From: Prevotella sp.
Lineage (GTDB): Bacteria > Bacteroidota > Bacteroidia > Bacteroidales > Bacteroidaceae
Assembly: GCA_017428805.1 (NCBI GenBank)
Contig: JAFRQC010000039.1
Coordinates: forward strand, 1-49,355
Reading direction: 5' to 3'
DNA length: 49,355 bases
Shown one piece after another: positions 39,951 to 48,808 of the stretch (its first letter is position 1; every line of letters begins with the position of its first letter). The notes beneath the pieces are model-generated. The model did not search any database, was not told where the DNA came from, and saw only the letters and a program-made list of their open reading frames with translations. The position numbers and the translations under genes were made by a program.

Positions 39951-40940
39951 CTAGTCAATCTCTCCCTCGTGCCCCGCATAGTCGCTGATGCGCACAGAAC
40001 AGAGATAGCCTTCATCGTTACGCGTGTAGGCACTACAGCCGGACATAGCGATGCGGTTGCGTTCCTGTTGCCCCTGCTTTGAGACAATATGACACCATTC
40101 AATCACGCAGGTCTTGCCGTCATCGATAATGGTCTCATACCGCATACCCACACAAGCGGGAATATAGGTAGCCAGACCATAGCCGAACTTATGGGCATTC
40201 TTTGACATCTCTTCCTTAGGGAGGATGGGCGTGCCCCAAGGATCATATCCACCGACGATACATTCATCAGCAAAGGCAGCGTGGATCTTGTCCGGATTGC
40301 AGTAAGGCGCGTGGTGAAGGGCTTCGTAATAGGCACGCATAGCACCTGTCAGCAAGCCCGGGTCGCCCATCTCATAATGTGCCGGCTTGAAAATGGGCTT
40401 TCGGTAAGGTGTCAGGCCTGGAACAAAGGAATAGTGTGTGTACATCCTGACCTCTTCCAACAGAGAAGGTGTACGAAGATCCGTAATGACAAAGAAAGGC
40501 ACTTCCTCGATTTCTCCATCCACCACGAACTTGAACACGCCTTCCAGGGCAATCCGTCCTCCACCGATGGTCTGGAAAACAGGAGTAAAGGTGGCTGAGG
40601 TTGCTTTAAACTTTGTCAGGAACCCCTTGGCAAAGGAGCTTATGCCATCAAGGCCTTCAAACCGGCCATAAGGTGCATCGACAGCTGGCCGTTCGTCCCA
40701 GAACAGTTTCTTCTCACGGAACAGAGCGGCCACCTCATCGGCCTTCCCGGCACAAAGGGCATTGACAAACGCCAGGTCGGGTGTGTCCGTCCGGATATTT
40801 TGGGGCATATCCTTATAGAGTCGCTCCAGGTTACAGGACTTGCGGATAGGAAGGTCCGCCTCTTTCTTCGTTGATGATCCGCATGCCTGCATCAGAATCA
40901 GGGCCATGCCAGTAAGCAGTAGGATTTTAATCTTATTCAT
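39951..40940 (-). CDS. SnoaL-like lipoprotein, apparently cut short by an amber codon
   Basis: 329 residues from the ATG at 40940, with a lipobox-like QAC near residue 20. The protein contains two regions resembling the SnoaL/NTF2-like fold (for example AYYEALHHAPYCNPDKIHAA), function unknown. The stop is TAG at 39951-39953. The same frame continues open for 30 more codons, ending EEAYSINLVDEFHGGCGMKE...D and TAA at 39858-39860, just before the terminator. A CAG-to-TAG (Gln) change would explain this. Other genes here use TAG as a normal stop, so recoding is unlikely. A -7 box lies at 40959-40966. Confidence 0.75.
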   Translation of the reverse strand: MNKIKILLLTGMALILMQACGSSTKKEADLPIRKSCNLERLYKDMPQNIRTDTPDLAFVNALCAGKADEVAALFREKKLFWDERPAVDAPYGRFEGLDGISSFAKGFLTKFKATSATFTPVFQTIGGGRIALEGVFKFVVDGEIEEVPFFVITDLRTPSLLEEVRMYTHYSFVPGLTPYRKPIFKPAHYEMGDPGLLTGAMRAYYEALHHAPYCNPDKIHAAFADECIVGGYDPWGTPILPKEEMSKNAHKFGYGLATYIPACVGMRYETIIDDGKTCVIEWCHIVSKQGQQERNRIAMSGCSAYTRNDEGYLCSVRISDYAGHEGEID

Positions 40941-40958
40941 ATATGTTGATATTTGATG

Positions 40959-40966
40959 CAAAGATA
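40959..40966 (-). promoter_or_regulatory. -7 promoter box (TATCTTTG, minus strand) for the SnoaL-like lipoprotein
   Basis: The minus strand reads TATCTTTG 19 bp before the ATG at 40940. The stretch 40971-41145 holds nothing else I can support. Confidence 0.6.
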
Positions 40967-41145
40967 GCAAATAAACTCGAATAACCGTGCCGTAACCCTA
41001 CCGATACTATGCCGCCCATAAATATTAGCATTTTGCTTTTGGCTATAGGCGAACAGCATTAAAGACTAACTAAAGTCCTTGCGTAAGCAAAGTAAGCACC
41101 AAGGCGGGTGAGATGAGAACGCTCGCCACCATCGGAATCAATAGT

Positions 41146-41781
41146 TTAGTAGCCGAGGGGTTCACCGACGAGGATGACGGTGTGTTTGCCTCGGGGGGAG
41201 TTGCGGAGGAAGTGAACGTAGTTACAGATGCTCTCGGGGGAGTTGCAGTTGTGGCAGACACCGTCGGTCTGACAGGGTGTGTTGATGTCGAAACGGGCTG
41301 CGTTGATGGGCGAAGCGGTGCTGCGGGCACGGGCGAGGGCTGCCTCTACGGTCTGGGCGACCTTGTTGATGCCGATGATGAAGATGACCTTCTTAGGGCC
41401 CCACGTAATGGCGGCGACACGGTTGCCGTTGCCGTCGATGTTGACGATGACGCCGTCTTCAGAGATGGCATTGGCACTGGAGAGATAGACATCGGTGGTG
41501 AAAGCACGCACATACATCTGCACCTTCGCCTCGTCGCCTTCAACGAGGTCGCGGTCGAGCACGTCGTAACAGCCTTTGGCACGGAGAGCATCGGGGATGC
41601 CGATGTCGCGGATGGACATCGAGCCGCCCCAGGTGACGCTGCTGCCAGCGGGGATGAGTTCCAACACTTTGCTGACGGCCTCTTGGGCTGTCGGGCAGTA
41701 GAATGCCTGCATGTTGCGACGGGCGATATTCTTGATCATGCGCTCGGCCATGCGGGAGTTGCGTAATTCGGTAGGTGTCAT
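41146..41781 (-). CDS. LUD-domain protein (lactate utilization LutC/YkgG type)
   Basis: 211 residues. Matches the LUD domain (formerly DUF162): VTWGGSMSIRDIGIP, then YLSSANAISEDGVIVNIDGN, and a C-terminal Cys cluster CQTDGVCHNCNSPESIC that could bind a metal or iron-sulfur centre. LutC-type proteins take part in L-lactate oxidation with LutA and LutB, but neither is next to it. It starts 1 bp after the thioesterase stop on the minus strand, so it is the last gene of that operon. Confidence 0.85.
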   Translation of the reverse strand: MTPTELRNSRMAERMIKNIARRNMQAFYCPTAQEAVSKVLELIPAGSSVTWGGSMSIRDIGIPDALRAKGCYDVLDRDLVEGDEAKVQMYVRAFTTDVYLSSANAISEDGVIVNIDGNGNRVAAITWGPKKVIFIIGINKVAQTVEAALARARSTASPINAARFDINTPCQTDGVCHNCNSPESICNYVHFLRNSPRGKHTVILVGEPLGY

Positions 41782-41782
41782 A

Positions 41783-42553
41783 TTATTCTATGTTGGTAAA
41801 GATGACCTTGCAGCGGCAGACCTCGACGGGACCGTCGGGAGAGTCCTTGGTGATGCGGACACAGTATTCTACTGTCTCCTGACTCCCGACTCCTGACTCC
41901 TTATAGAAGGAGAGCTGATCTCCGGCATGGGCTTCGGCGACATAAGCAATCTCGAAGCGGCGGATGCGGTGCATGCGGTACCAGTCGATGGGCCAGAGGT
42001 CGAGGATGTGCTCGATGTATTTGACGGAGTTGATGTGGCCGTTGATATCGACATCGTTGTAGTGGGTGTCGATGGTGCGGATGAATTCGGCGTCGTCGGA
42101 CATTTTCACACGGCCGCCCTTGTCGATGGGGCACTCCTTGTCTTTAACAATCCAGTTGTTGATGGCGCCGTTGTCGATGGCGAAGATGTCGGTGGGCTGG
42201 CGCGTCTCGGTGTCGATCATCGCCCAGATAGAGCGGCCATAGCCATATACTTTCCCGTCATCGCCGACGACGCGGAAGTTACGGGAGGTGAAGTAGCGCA
42301 TAGCGGATTCCACCCACGTCTCGACATTGAACTTGGTGTATTGCACGGGCATCTCGTCCATCTCGATGGCGAGGCGCGAGAGTACCCACGAACGGTTGAT
42401 CGTCAACAGATATTTCATGCCGAAGCCACGGGCCGAGGAGTGAAAGTCGGCGGCGTTGAGCATGTGGTTGCCGAGGTGACCCATGAAGAGGTGCTGCGAG
42501 AAGTCGCAGTGGAAGGGCTCGGCGAGAAAGTCGTAGGATCCTATTTTATTCAT
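41783..42553 (-). CDS. Acyl-ACP thioesterase (FatA/FatB-like)
   Basis: 256 residues, starting at ATG 42553. Double hot-dog fold of acyl-ACP thioesterases: N-terminal half with RGFGMKYLLTINRSWVLSR and FNVETWVES, C-terminal half with the conserved HYNDVDINGHINSVKYIEH carrying the Asn/His catalytic region. Releases fatty acids from acyl carrier protein. In Bacteroidota a gene of this type is commonly found between ilvH and ilvC, matching its position after ilvH here except for GH53. Near its 3' end a 7 bp repeat (41874-41901) encodes KESGVGSQE. The start region is also a heptad repeat, giving an alternative in-frame ATG at 42574. Confidence 0.9.
   Translation of the reverse strand: MNKIGSYDFLAEPFHCDFSQHLFMGHLGNHMLNAADFHSSARGFGMKYLLTINRSWVLSRLAIEMDEMPVQYTKFNVETWVESAMRYFTSRNFRVVGDDGKVYGYGRSIWAMIDTETRQPTDIFAIDNGAINNWIVKDKECPIDKGGRVKMSDDAEFIRTIDTHYNDVDINGHINSVKYIEHILDLWPIDWYRMHRIRRFEIAYVAEAHAGDQLSFYKESGVGSQETVEYCVRITKDSPDGPVEVCRCKVIFTNIE
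41874..41901. repeat. Heptanucleotide tandem repeat (GACTCCT x4) in the thioesterase
   Basis: Units GTCTCCT, GACTCCC, GACTCCT, GACTCCT, in frame within the thioesterase coding region, encoding ESGVGSQE. One unit change would shift the frame of the last ~30 residues. Confidence 0.8.
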
Positions 42554-42578
42554 TGAACATTGAACATTGACCATTGAA
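42551..42578. repeat. Heptanucleotide tandem repeat (CATTGAA x4) at the thioesterase start
   Basis: Units CATTGAA, CATTGAA, CATTGAC, CATTGAA, then CATTA, ending at the GH53 stop. On the minus strand each unit contains an ATG (TTCAATG), so the thioesterase start codon is inside the repeat. Confidence 0.85.
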
Positions 42579-42580
42579 CA

Positions 42581-43894
42581 TTAGCGGAGGAGAACCTTGC
42601 GGCCAGCATTGAGGTAGAGGCCGGGGCGTGAGGGTTTCGAGGGGAGGCGGAGACCTTGGAGGGTGTACCAGTCTGCACGCTCTCCCACCCGATCATTCAG
42701 AAAAGGGACGATAGCGGAGGGATCATCGGCAAAGGCCTTGAGTTCGTAGAGGGCAGGCAGGGAACGACCCGTCTCGTTGTCGAAGAGCGAGGCATTGTAC
42801 CAGCCTGTGGCGAGGTCGCCCGTGCAGCCTTTGGCATTGGCCTCGGCATACCACCAGGAGAGACCGTTGACCTGCGGATGCTTCTGCAAGGTAGCGATGA
42901 GGTCGGCGGTATATTGACGCTGGCCTTCGTGGGTGTAGGGCCAGGTCTTCGTCTGATCGTATTTCGTTCCTGGCACCTCCCATTTCGAGGGATAGCCAGT
43001 CTCCACGATTTGTATCTGCTTGTCGGGGAAGTTCTGTTCCAGCTGCGTCAGGCCGTTTTCGAGGCTGGAGAGCTTGCCGTGAAAATAGGGATAGTATGAG
43101 ACGCCAATGATGTCGTAGTCGATCTCATACTGCTGGAGGTGACGGAAAAAAGCGACGTCGAGCGTGGGATTGACGGCGCACTGCTCGGTGTGGATGATGA
43201 TCTTGGCTTCGGGGCATACCTCTCGACAGGCTTTGCCTGCAGCCTTGAGCATCTTGGAGAAGTTGTCCCAGTGCTTGTCGGTATAGTCCTTCCAGTCAGC
43301 AGTGGCTTCGAGGTGTCCGCCCCACTCTTCCCAGTCTTCGTATTTGCCGTCCTGGGTGAATCCCCACAGCATACCGAAACTGACCTCGTTGCCCATCTGG
43401 ATGAGGTCAGGCGTGGCGCCTGCAGCCACCAATGCTTCGAGCGTTTCCTTGGTGTAGTTGTAGGTCGTCTCATCGGGCGTCCAGCTCCATATTTTCCATG
43501 AGTCTGGAATCGTCTGATGTCCGGGGTCTGCCCACGTGTCGCTATAGTGGAAATCAAGCATGAACAGGAGGCCGGCGTCCTTGATGCGCTTGCCGAGAGT
43601 CTTCACATACTCCAGATCCTGCACCACGCACTTGTCCGGATCGTTCGAGGGATCGACGAAGAGCCGCACGCGCATCGTGTTCCAGCCCTGCTGTTTCAGG
43701 AATTCGAGCACATCTGCGATAGCAGCCCCGTCCTTATCGAGATAGGTGGCGTTCTGCTGTTCATACTTCAGCAACACGGAGATATCGCCTCCGACGTAGC
43801 GTTGTGCGTTGATTTCGAGGAATGAGGAATGAGGAATGAGGAATGAGATTACCAACACCGCTACCCTCGCCCATCTGCCTGTAAATGTAATCAT
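42581..43894 (-). CDS. GH53 arabinogalactan endo-beta-1,4-galactanase
   Basis: 437 residues. Cleaves beta-1,4-galactan, a pectin side chain. GH53 residues: RYVGGDISVL near the N-terminus, acid/base Glu in IQMGNEVSFGMLW, nucleophile Glu in QIVETGYP. The signal peptide's hydrophobic core (VAVLVISFLIPHSSFLEINA) is partly encoded by a 7 bp tandem repeat (43817-43844). The C-terminal tail (YTLQGLRLPSKPSRPGLYL...) resembles short sorting-like tails of secreted Prevotella proteins. The gene sits between ilvH and the thioesterase, with 7 bp repeats on both sides, and looks inserted. Confidence 0.93.
   Translation of the reverse strand: MITFTGRWARVAVLVISFLIPHSSFLEINAQRYVGGDISVLLKYEQQNATYLDKDGAAIADVLEFLKQQGWNTMRVRLFVDPSNDPDKCVVQDLEYVKTLGKRIKDAGLLFMLDFHYSDTWADPGHQTIPDSWKIWSWTPDETTYNYTKETLEALVAAGATPDLIQMGNEVSFGMLWGFTQDGKYEDWEEWGGHLEATADWKDYTDKHWDNFSKMLKAAGKACREVCPEAKIIIHTEQCAVNPTLDVAFFRHLQQYEIDYDIIGVSYYPYFHGKLSSLENGLTQLEQNFPDKQIQIVETGYPSKWEVPGTKYDQTKTWPYTHEGQRQYTADLIATLQKHPQVNGLSWWYAEANAKGCTGDLATGWYNASLFDNETGRSLPALYELKAFADDPSAIVPFLNDRVGERADWYTLQGLRLPSKPSRPGLYLNAGRKVLLR
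43817..43844. repeat. Heptanucleotide tandem repeat (GAGGAAT x4) in the GH53 signal peptide
   Basis: Four identical 7 bp units (ATTCCTC on the coding strand), lying in frame between the GH53 start codon and the mature enzyme. Confidence 0.9.
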
Positions 43895-43896
43895 CT

Positions 43897-43924
43897 ATAA
43901 ACTATAAACTTTAAACTATAAACA
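43897..43924. repeat. Heptanucleotide tandem repeat (ATAAACT x4) upstream of GH53
   Basis: Units ATAAACT, ATAAACT, TTAAACT, ATAAACA between ilvH and GH53. Same unit as at 35401-35435. Confidence 0.85.
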
Positions 43925-43929
43925 AAAAC

Positions 43930-44469
43930 CTAACTCTCCTTTTCTCTTTGTTCCAAGAACTCGCTGACCTGCTCCTGCTTGCCACGGGTGACGGCGATAC
44001 GGCCGGAACGGGTGTACTGCAGCACACAGCCGAAAGTGTCGAGGGCGCGGTAGAGCGAGATGATGTCCTCGGTGATGCCGTGCTTCATCACAATCGTGTA
44101 GGTGGGATTCACCTCGATGATATGGGCATCGAAACGGCGGACGGTACGGGAGATCTCAGGATTGGCCAGAACTTTCTCCGTGGCGAGCTTGTAAAGGCCG
44201 GACTCACGGATGAAGAGCTGATCGTCGGTGAAGTAGTTCGCCTTCACCACGTCGATCTTCTTCTCTATCTGACGGACGATCTTGATGATCTGGTCCTCGT
44301 CGCTCCAGGCGGTGATGGTGTACTTATGCACGCCGGGGATGCTCGAGGCCGACACATTGAGGCTCTCGATGTTCACCTGACGGCGGGTGAAGACGGCCGT
44401 GACCTGGTTCAGAATACCGGCCACGTTCTCGGAATACACCAGCAAAGTAAAAAGTTTCTTCTCTTCCAT
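43930..44469 (-). CDS. ilvH: Acetolactate synthase small (regulatory) subunit
   Basis: 179 residues. N-terminal ACT domain (LFTLLVYSENVAGILNQVTAVFTRRQVNIESLNVS) that in this family binds valine for feedback control, followed by a C-terminal domain. Partners with IlvB; the gap to ilvB is 4 bp. Confidence 0.96.
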   Translation of the reverse strand: MEEKKLFTLLVYSENVAGILNQVTAVFTRRQVNIESLNVSASSIPGVHKYTITAWSDEDQIIKIVRQIEKKIDVVKANYFTDDQLFIRESGLYKLATEKVLANPEISRTVRRFDAHIIEVNPTYTIVMKHGITEDIISLYRALDTFGCVLQYTRSGRIAVTRGKQEQVSEFLEQREKES

Positions 44470-44473
44470 ATTC

Positions 44474-46180
44474 TTATATTTCCAGCATCATTTTATCAAT
44501 GTCCATTCCCGGGGGCGTCATAGGCAGCACGTTGTCTTCTTCGAGGATGGCACACTCGAGGATGAACGGCCCGTCGGTGGTGAGCATCCGCGTGACAGCA
44601 TCAGCGAGGTCCTTGCGGTCGATGACAGCCTGATAAAGGATGCCGTAACCCTGGGCAATGGGTCCGTAGTCGGGGTTCATCATCTTCGTGAACGACTTGC
44701 GGCGCAACCAGAACATATCCTGCCACTGGCGCACGTTGCCGAGGTAGTGGTTGTTCATAACGATCATCTTCACGGGTGCCTTCTGTTCCATAATGGTGCC
44801 GAGCTCCTCGATACACATCTGGAAACCGCCGTCGCCCATAAAACAACAGACGGTGCGCTCAGGGGCTGCGAAGGTGGCACCGATGGCGGCGGGCATACCG
44901 TAACCCATCGTGCCGAGACCACCGCTGGTGCAGATGCTACGCTTGTGGTGATACTTGAAGTAACGCGTCGCAAAGAGTTGATTCTGACCGACATCCGTCA
45001 CGAGGATAGCATCGTCAGGAGCCTGAATGGCCACCGCGTGAACGACCTCACCCATGCGTAGCAGACCCTCCTTCGGATGGATGGCGGGCTCGATGACTTT
45101 CTCACGTTCCTTCTCGTCGAGCGGCTTGAAAGAGTCGCGCCACTCCTGATGACTGGTCTTGTTGATCAAGGCCGTGATGGCAGGCAGCGACTCCTTACAG
45201 TCGGCAATCACCGCCACATCGGTCTTCACGTTCTTATCGATCTCGCTGTGGTCGATGTCGAGGTGGATGATCTTCGCCTGCTTGGCGTACGTCTTCAGGT
45301 TACCCGTCACGCGGTCGGAGAAGCGCATACCGATGGCGATGAGCACATCGCACTCCTGCTCCTTCATATTCACGGCGTAGTTGCCGTGCATACCCAGCAT
45401 ACCAACGTTCAACGGATGGTTGGAGGGCAAGGCGGAGAGTCCGAGCATCGTACGGCCTGCGGGGATATCGGCTTTCTCGAGGAAGGCCTTCAGTTCGCTC
45501 TGGGCATTTCCCAGTTCCACACCCTGCCCCACGAGTGCCAAGGGCTTCTTGGCGTTGTTGATGAGCTCGGCAGCCTGGCGCACAGCCTCGGCATCGAGCT
45601 TGGGATAAGGCACATAGGAACGGATGAAGCGGACCTTCTGCGGATCGTAGTCGATCTCCTCCACCTGAGCGTTCTTGGCAAAGTCGAGCACCACAGGACC
45701 TGGACGGCCCGTACGGGCGATATAGAAGGCACGGCTGACGGCCCACGACACATCTTCGGCGTGACGGATCTGATAACTCCACTTCGAGATGGGTTGCGAC
45801 ACACCCACGAGGTCCACCTCCTGGAAAGCGTCGGTACCGAGGGCCGAGATGGGCACCTGTCCGGCAATGACGACGATCGGCGTGGAGTCGAGCATCGCAT
45901 CGGCAATACCCGTGAGGGTGTTCGTTACACCAGGACCGCTGGTGACCAGGGCCACACCCACCTCACCGGATACACGGGCATAGCCCTCGGCAGCGTGGGT
46001 GGCACCTTGCTCGTGGCGCACCAGGATATGGTCGAAACATTTCTTCTCGCCTCGTGTGTAGTCGAAGAGCGCGTCATAGACGGGCATAATGCTGCCGCCG
46101 GGGTAGCCGAAGATGGTCTTCACACCCTCGGCCTGCAGCGCCCGCATCAGCGCCTTTGATCCAGTAATTCTATCTTTCAT
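44474..46180 (-). CDS. ilvB: Acetolactate synthase large (catalytic) subunit
   Basis: 568 residues. Thiamine-diphosphate enzyme making acetolactate and acetohydroxybutyrate for branched-chain amino acids. Active-site Glu57 in LVRHEQGATHAAEG; FAD-domain and ThDP motif GDGGFQMCIEELG followed by NNHYLGNV. 3 bp after ilvD. Confidence 0.97.
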   Translation of the reverse strand: MKDRITGSKALMRALQAEGVKTIFGYPGGSIMPVYDALFDYTRGEKKCFDHILVRHEQGATHAAEGYARVSGEVGVALVTSGPGVTNTLTGIADAMLDSTPIVVIAGQVPISALGTDAFQEVDLVGVSQPISKWSYQIRHAEDVSWAVSRAFYIARTGRPGPVVLDFAKNAQVEEIDYDPQKVRFIRSYVPYPKLDAEAVRQAAELINNAKKPLALVGQGVELGNAQSELKAFLEKADIPAGRTMLGLSALPSNHPLNVGMLGMHGNYAVNMKEQECDVLIAIGMRFSDRVTGNLKTYAKQAKIIHLDIDHSEIDKNVKTDVAVIADCKESLPAITALINKTSHQEWRDSFKPLDEKEREKVIEPAIHPKEGLLRMGEVVHAVAIQAPDDAILVTDVGQNQLFATRYFKYHHKRSICTSGGLGTMGYGMPAAIGATFAAPERTVCCFMGDGGFQMCIEELGTIMEQKAPVKMIVMNNHYLGNVRQWQDMFWLRRKSFTKMMNPDYGPIAQGYGILYQAVIDRKDLADAVTRMLTTDGPFILECAILEEDNVLPMTPPGMDIDKMMLEI

Positions 46181-46183
46181 ATT

Positions 46184-47998
46184 TTAATCAATAATTCTAA
46201 TTCCTCCTTTGTCAGCAGAGGCGACGCTCTGGGCGTAGGCTCGGAGGGCTTTGGAGACCACACGGTTGCGCTTCAGGGGCTGCTGGGGACGGGCGGCGAG
46301 TTCTTCGTCGGAGAGCTTCACGTTGATGGAGCGTGAGGGGATGTCGATCACGATGATGTCACCATCCTTGATCTTACCGATGTTTCCACCGTTGGCAGCC
46401 TCAGGAGATATATGACCGATGGAGAGACCGGATGTGCCTCCTGAGAAACGGCCGTCGGTGATCAGCGCACACTCCTTGCCGAGGTGCATCGACTTGATAT
46501 AACTCGTGGGATAGAGCATCTCCTGCATACCAGGACCGCCCTTCGGACCCTCGTGAGTGATGACTACGCAGTCGCCACTCTTCACCTTACCGCCGAGGAT
46601 ACCCTCGCAGGCGTCTTCCTGAGAGTCGAAGCAGACGGCAGGCCCCTCGAAGTGCCAGAGGCTTTCATCGACGCCGGCGGTCTTCACCACACAGCCATCC
46701 TGTGCGATATTGCCGAAGAGCACGGCCATACCGCCATCCTTCGTATAGGCGTGTTCGATATCACGGATACAACCCTCGGCACGGTCGGTATCGAGCGTCT
46801 CCCACTGTGCATCCTGCGATCCCATCACGGTAGAGAACTTACCGCCCGGAGCACTGCGATAGATGCGCTCTGCCTCGGGAGAGATGGTCTCGCCAGTGAT
46901 GCTATACTTGACGATGTCTTCGCCCAGCGTGGCACCATTGACGCGCTTGCAGTCGAGACGGAGCAGTCCGCCCTTTGCCAGTTCGCCCAGGATGCCCAGG
47001 ATACCACCAGCACGGTTCTCCTCCTGAATGGAGTATTTCTGCCAGTTGGGTGCGAGTTTGCAGAGGAAGGGCACCTTGCGCGACAGGGCGTCGATATCCT
47101 TCATATTGAAGTCCACGTCAGCCTCCTGTGCTACGGCCAGCAGGTGGAGTACGGTATTCGTCGAGGCACCCATCGCAATATCGAGTGTCATAGCGTTGAG
47201 GAAGGCATCACGCGTAGCGATGCTACGGGGCAATACACTATCGTCACCCTCCACATAATATTTCAGCGCGTTCCTGACGATGAGCTGTGCAGCATCACGG
47301 AACAGCTGGATGCGGTTCTTGTGGGTAGCCAGAATACTGCCATTGCCAGGCAACGACAGACCGATAGCCTCCGTCAATGAGTTCATCGAGTTGGCCGTAA
47401 ACATACCCGAGCAGGCGCCACAGCCCGGACAGGCACACTGTTCAATCTCTGCCAGTTCCTCGTCGCTCACCGTCGGATCTCCACCCTTCACCATCGCCGT
47501 GATCAGGTCGGCATTCTCGCCGCGCCATTTACCAGCCTCCATCGGACCACCCGAACAGAACACCGTCGGGATGTTCAGTCGCATAGATGCCATCAGCATA
47601 CCTGGTGTCACCTTGTCACAGTTGGAGATGCAGATCATCGCATCAGCCTTGTGGGCATTGACCATATATTCTACGCTGTCGGCGATGATGTCACGAGAGG
47701 GCAGCGAATAGAGCATACCGTCGTGACCCATAGCGATGCCGTCGTCGATGGCGATGGTATTGAACTCTGCGGCATAACAGCCCATCTTCTCAATCTCTTC
47801 ACGCACGATCTGACCGATCTCGTGGAGATGGGTATGACCAGGAACGAACTGGGTGAAGGAGTTGACGACGGCGATGATCGGCTTACCGAACTGCTCGTGT
47901 TTCATACCTGTGGCAACCCACAGGGCACGGGAACCTGCCATACGTCTGCCTTCCGTACAGACGGCACTCCTCAACGGATGTTTATAGGATTCTTTCAT
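46184..47998 (-). CDS. ilvD: Dihydroxy-acid dehydratase
   Basis: 604 residues. Iron-sulfur enzyme dehydrating 2,3-dihydroxy acids in valine and isoleucine synthesis. Cluster-binding Cys regions: [13 protein letters not shown] and [14 protein letters not shown]. First gene of the ilvDBH operon, with its own promoter and a possible operator upstream. Confidence 0.97.
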   Translation of the reverse strand: MKESYKHPLRSAVCTEGRRMAGSRALWVATGMKHEQFGKPIIAVVNSFTQFVPGHTHLHEIGQIVREEIEKMGCYAAEFNTIAIDDGIAMGHDGMLYSLPSRDIIADSVEYMVNAHKADAMICISNCDKVTPGMLMASMRLNIPTVFCSGGPMEAGKWRGENADLITAMVKGGDPTVSDEELAEIEQCACPGCGACSGMFTANSMNSLTEAIGLSLPGNGSILATHKNRIQLFRDAAQLIVRNALKYYVEGDDSVLPRSIATRDAFLNAMTLDIAMGASTNTVLHLLAVAQEADVDFNMKDIDALSRKVPFLCKLAPNWQKYSIQEENRAGGILGILGELAKGGLLRLDCKRVNGATLGEDIVKYSITGETISPEAERIYRSAPGGKFSTVMGSQDAQWETLDTDRAEGCIRDIEHAYTKDGGMAVLFGNIAQDGCVVKTAGVDESLWHFEGPAVCFDSQEDACEGILGGKVKSGDCVVITHEGPKGGPGMQEMLYPTSYIKSMHLGKECALITDGRFSGGTSGLSIGHISPEAANGGNIGKIKDGDIIVIDIPSRSINVKLSDEELAARPQQPLKRNRVVSKALRAYAQSVASADKGGIRIID

Positions 47999-48030
47999 AT
48001 AAGTATGTATTTATTTCCGGAAATTAGCTG

Positions 48031-48038
48031 CAAAATTA
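48031..48038 (-). promoter_or_regulatory. -7 promoter box (TAATTTTG, minus strand) for the ilvDBH operon
   Basis: The minus strand reads TAATTTTG 32 bp before the ilvD ATG, with a TTG about 20 bp upstream as a likely -33 box. Confidence 0.6.
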
Positions 48039-48040
48039 CA

Positions 48041-48079
48041 CTAAATCTCCCAAATAGCCAACTATTTCGGGAGATTTTA
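48041..48079. promoter_or_regulatory. Inverted repeat over the -33 region of the ilv promoter (possible operator)
   Basis: CTAAATCTCCCAAATAG (48041-48057) pairs with CTATTTCGGGAGATTTTAG (48061-48079) apart from two single-base bulges. The 3 nt spacer CCA and flanking bases carry the -33 TTG of the ilv promoter on the minus strand. A second short palindrome GCAAATTTGC lies at 48080-48089. It could be an operator, or a terminator for the upstream TPR gene. Confidence 0.55.
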
Positions 48080-48148
48080 GCAAATTTGCAGCAAAATATT
48101 AACAAATCAGCGACAAGAGAGAAGCCGAGTGGCTATTTCAGCTTTCTG

Positions 48149-48805
48149 TCACTTTGTGCGGTCGTACCATTCTTTCAGGACACCCCGGGGCGTGCCTTTG
48201 GAGACCAGATCATCAAGGGCTTCACGGGCTTCACGCTTACGGCCTAAACGGAGCAGGACATCGACTTTCGAGATCGTGTAGTCAACATTGCCTGGACGGA
48301 GACGCGCGGCCTCGCCCCAGTCGTAGAGCGCCACCTCGTACTGCTGCTGTTCCGTCTCGAAAGCCGCACGGGCAGCATAGGCATCGGCGCTATCGGGGAA
48401 CATCTGCACGATATGGTTCAGCTCGTCAACGACTTCCTTCTTCTTGCCCATCTTCTGCAACACGTGCGCCAGTCCTAAGCGGGCCTCGAAATGCAAGGGC
48501 TCGATGGCGAGGAAGGCGTCATAGTCAGCCTTCGCCTCGGCATAATGGCGCTGCTTCTCATGGACGTAGGCCCGGAAGAAGAGCGCCGCGAGGTTCCGTT
48601 CGTTAGCACGCAGGATACGGCCGTACTCCGCCAAGGCATAGTCCCACTCCTCCAGATTGACGTTCGCCTCGGCCTTCAGCAGCCGGAGGTGAACATCATC
48701 AGGATGCTGTCGCAGTTCGCGATTTAGGACTTCGACGGAATCACGCCACTGCTGACGCGTCTGCGCCCCTGCGGGGCTGAATGATAAATGATAAATGATA
48801 AATGA
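48149..48805 (-). CDS. TPR protein with N-terminus apparently out of frame (heptad repeat)
   Basis: Open frame of about 218 codons of TPR-type helical repeats (RHYAEAKADYDAFLAIEPLH, then PDSADAYAARAAFETEQQQY, and so on). The upstream codons read AQTRQQWRDSVEVLN, a form I associate with a mature N-terminus after a signal peptide in this family. No ATG exists in this frame: an in-frame TGA at 48806-48808 closes it, and the first start-like codon is TTG at 48634, deep inside. An ATG at 48827, 3 nt after a TAG, is out of frame only because of the heptad repeat at 48781-48808; with one unit fewer it would fuse as MDADDRLIIYHLSFSPAGAQ. Probably off or phase variable in this sequence. Confidence 0.7.
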   Translation of the reverse strand, partial: SFIIYHLSFSPAGAQTRQQWRDSVEVLNRELRQHPDDVHLRLLKAEANVNLEEWDYALAEYGRILRANERNLAALFFRAYVHEKQRHYAEAKADYDAFLAIEPLHFEARLGLAHVLQKMGKKKEVVDELNHIVQMFPDSADAYAARAAFETEQQQYEVALYDWGEAARLRPGNVDYTISKVDVLLRLGRKREAREALDDLVSKGTPRGVLKEWYDRTK

Positions 48806-48808
48806 TCA
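48781..48808. repeat. Heptanucleotide tandem repeat (ATGATAA x4) at the TPR gene start
   Basis: Units ATGATAA, ATGATAA, ATGATAA, ATGATCA between the candidate ATG (48827) and the TPR domain. Confidence 0.85.

Noticed and set aside
39951..39953. Genetic recoding of TAG as an amino acid
   Set aside because: Several genes in the window, such as the kinases at 7531 and 15050, end with TAG as a normal stop.
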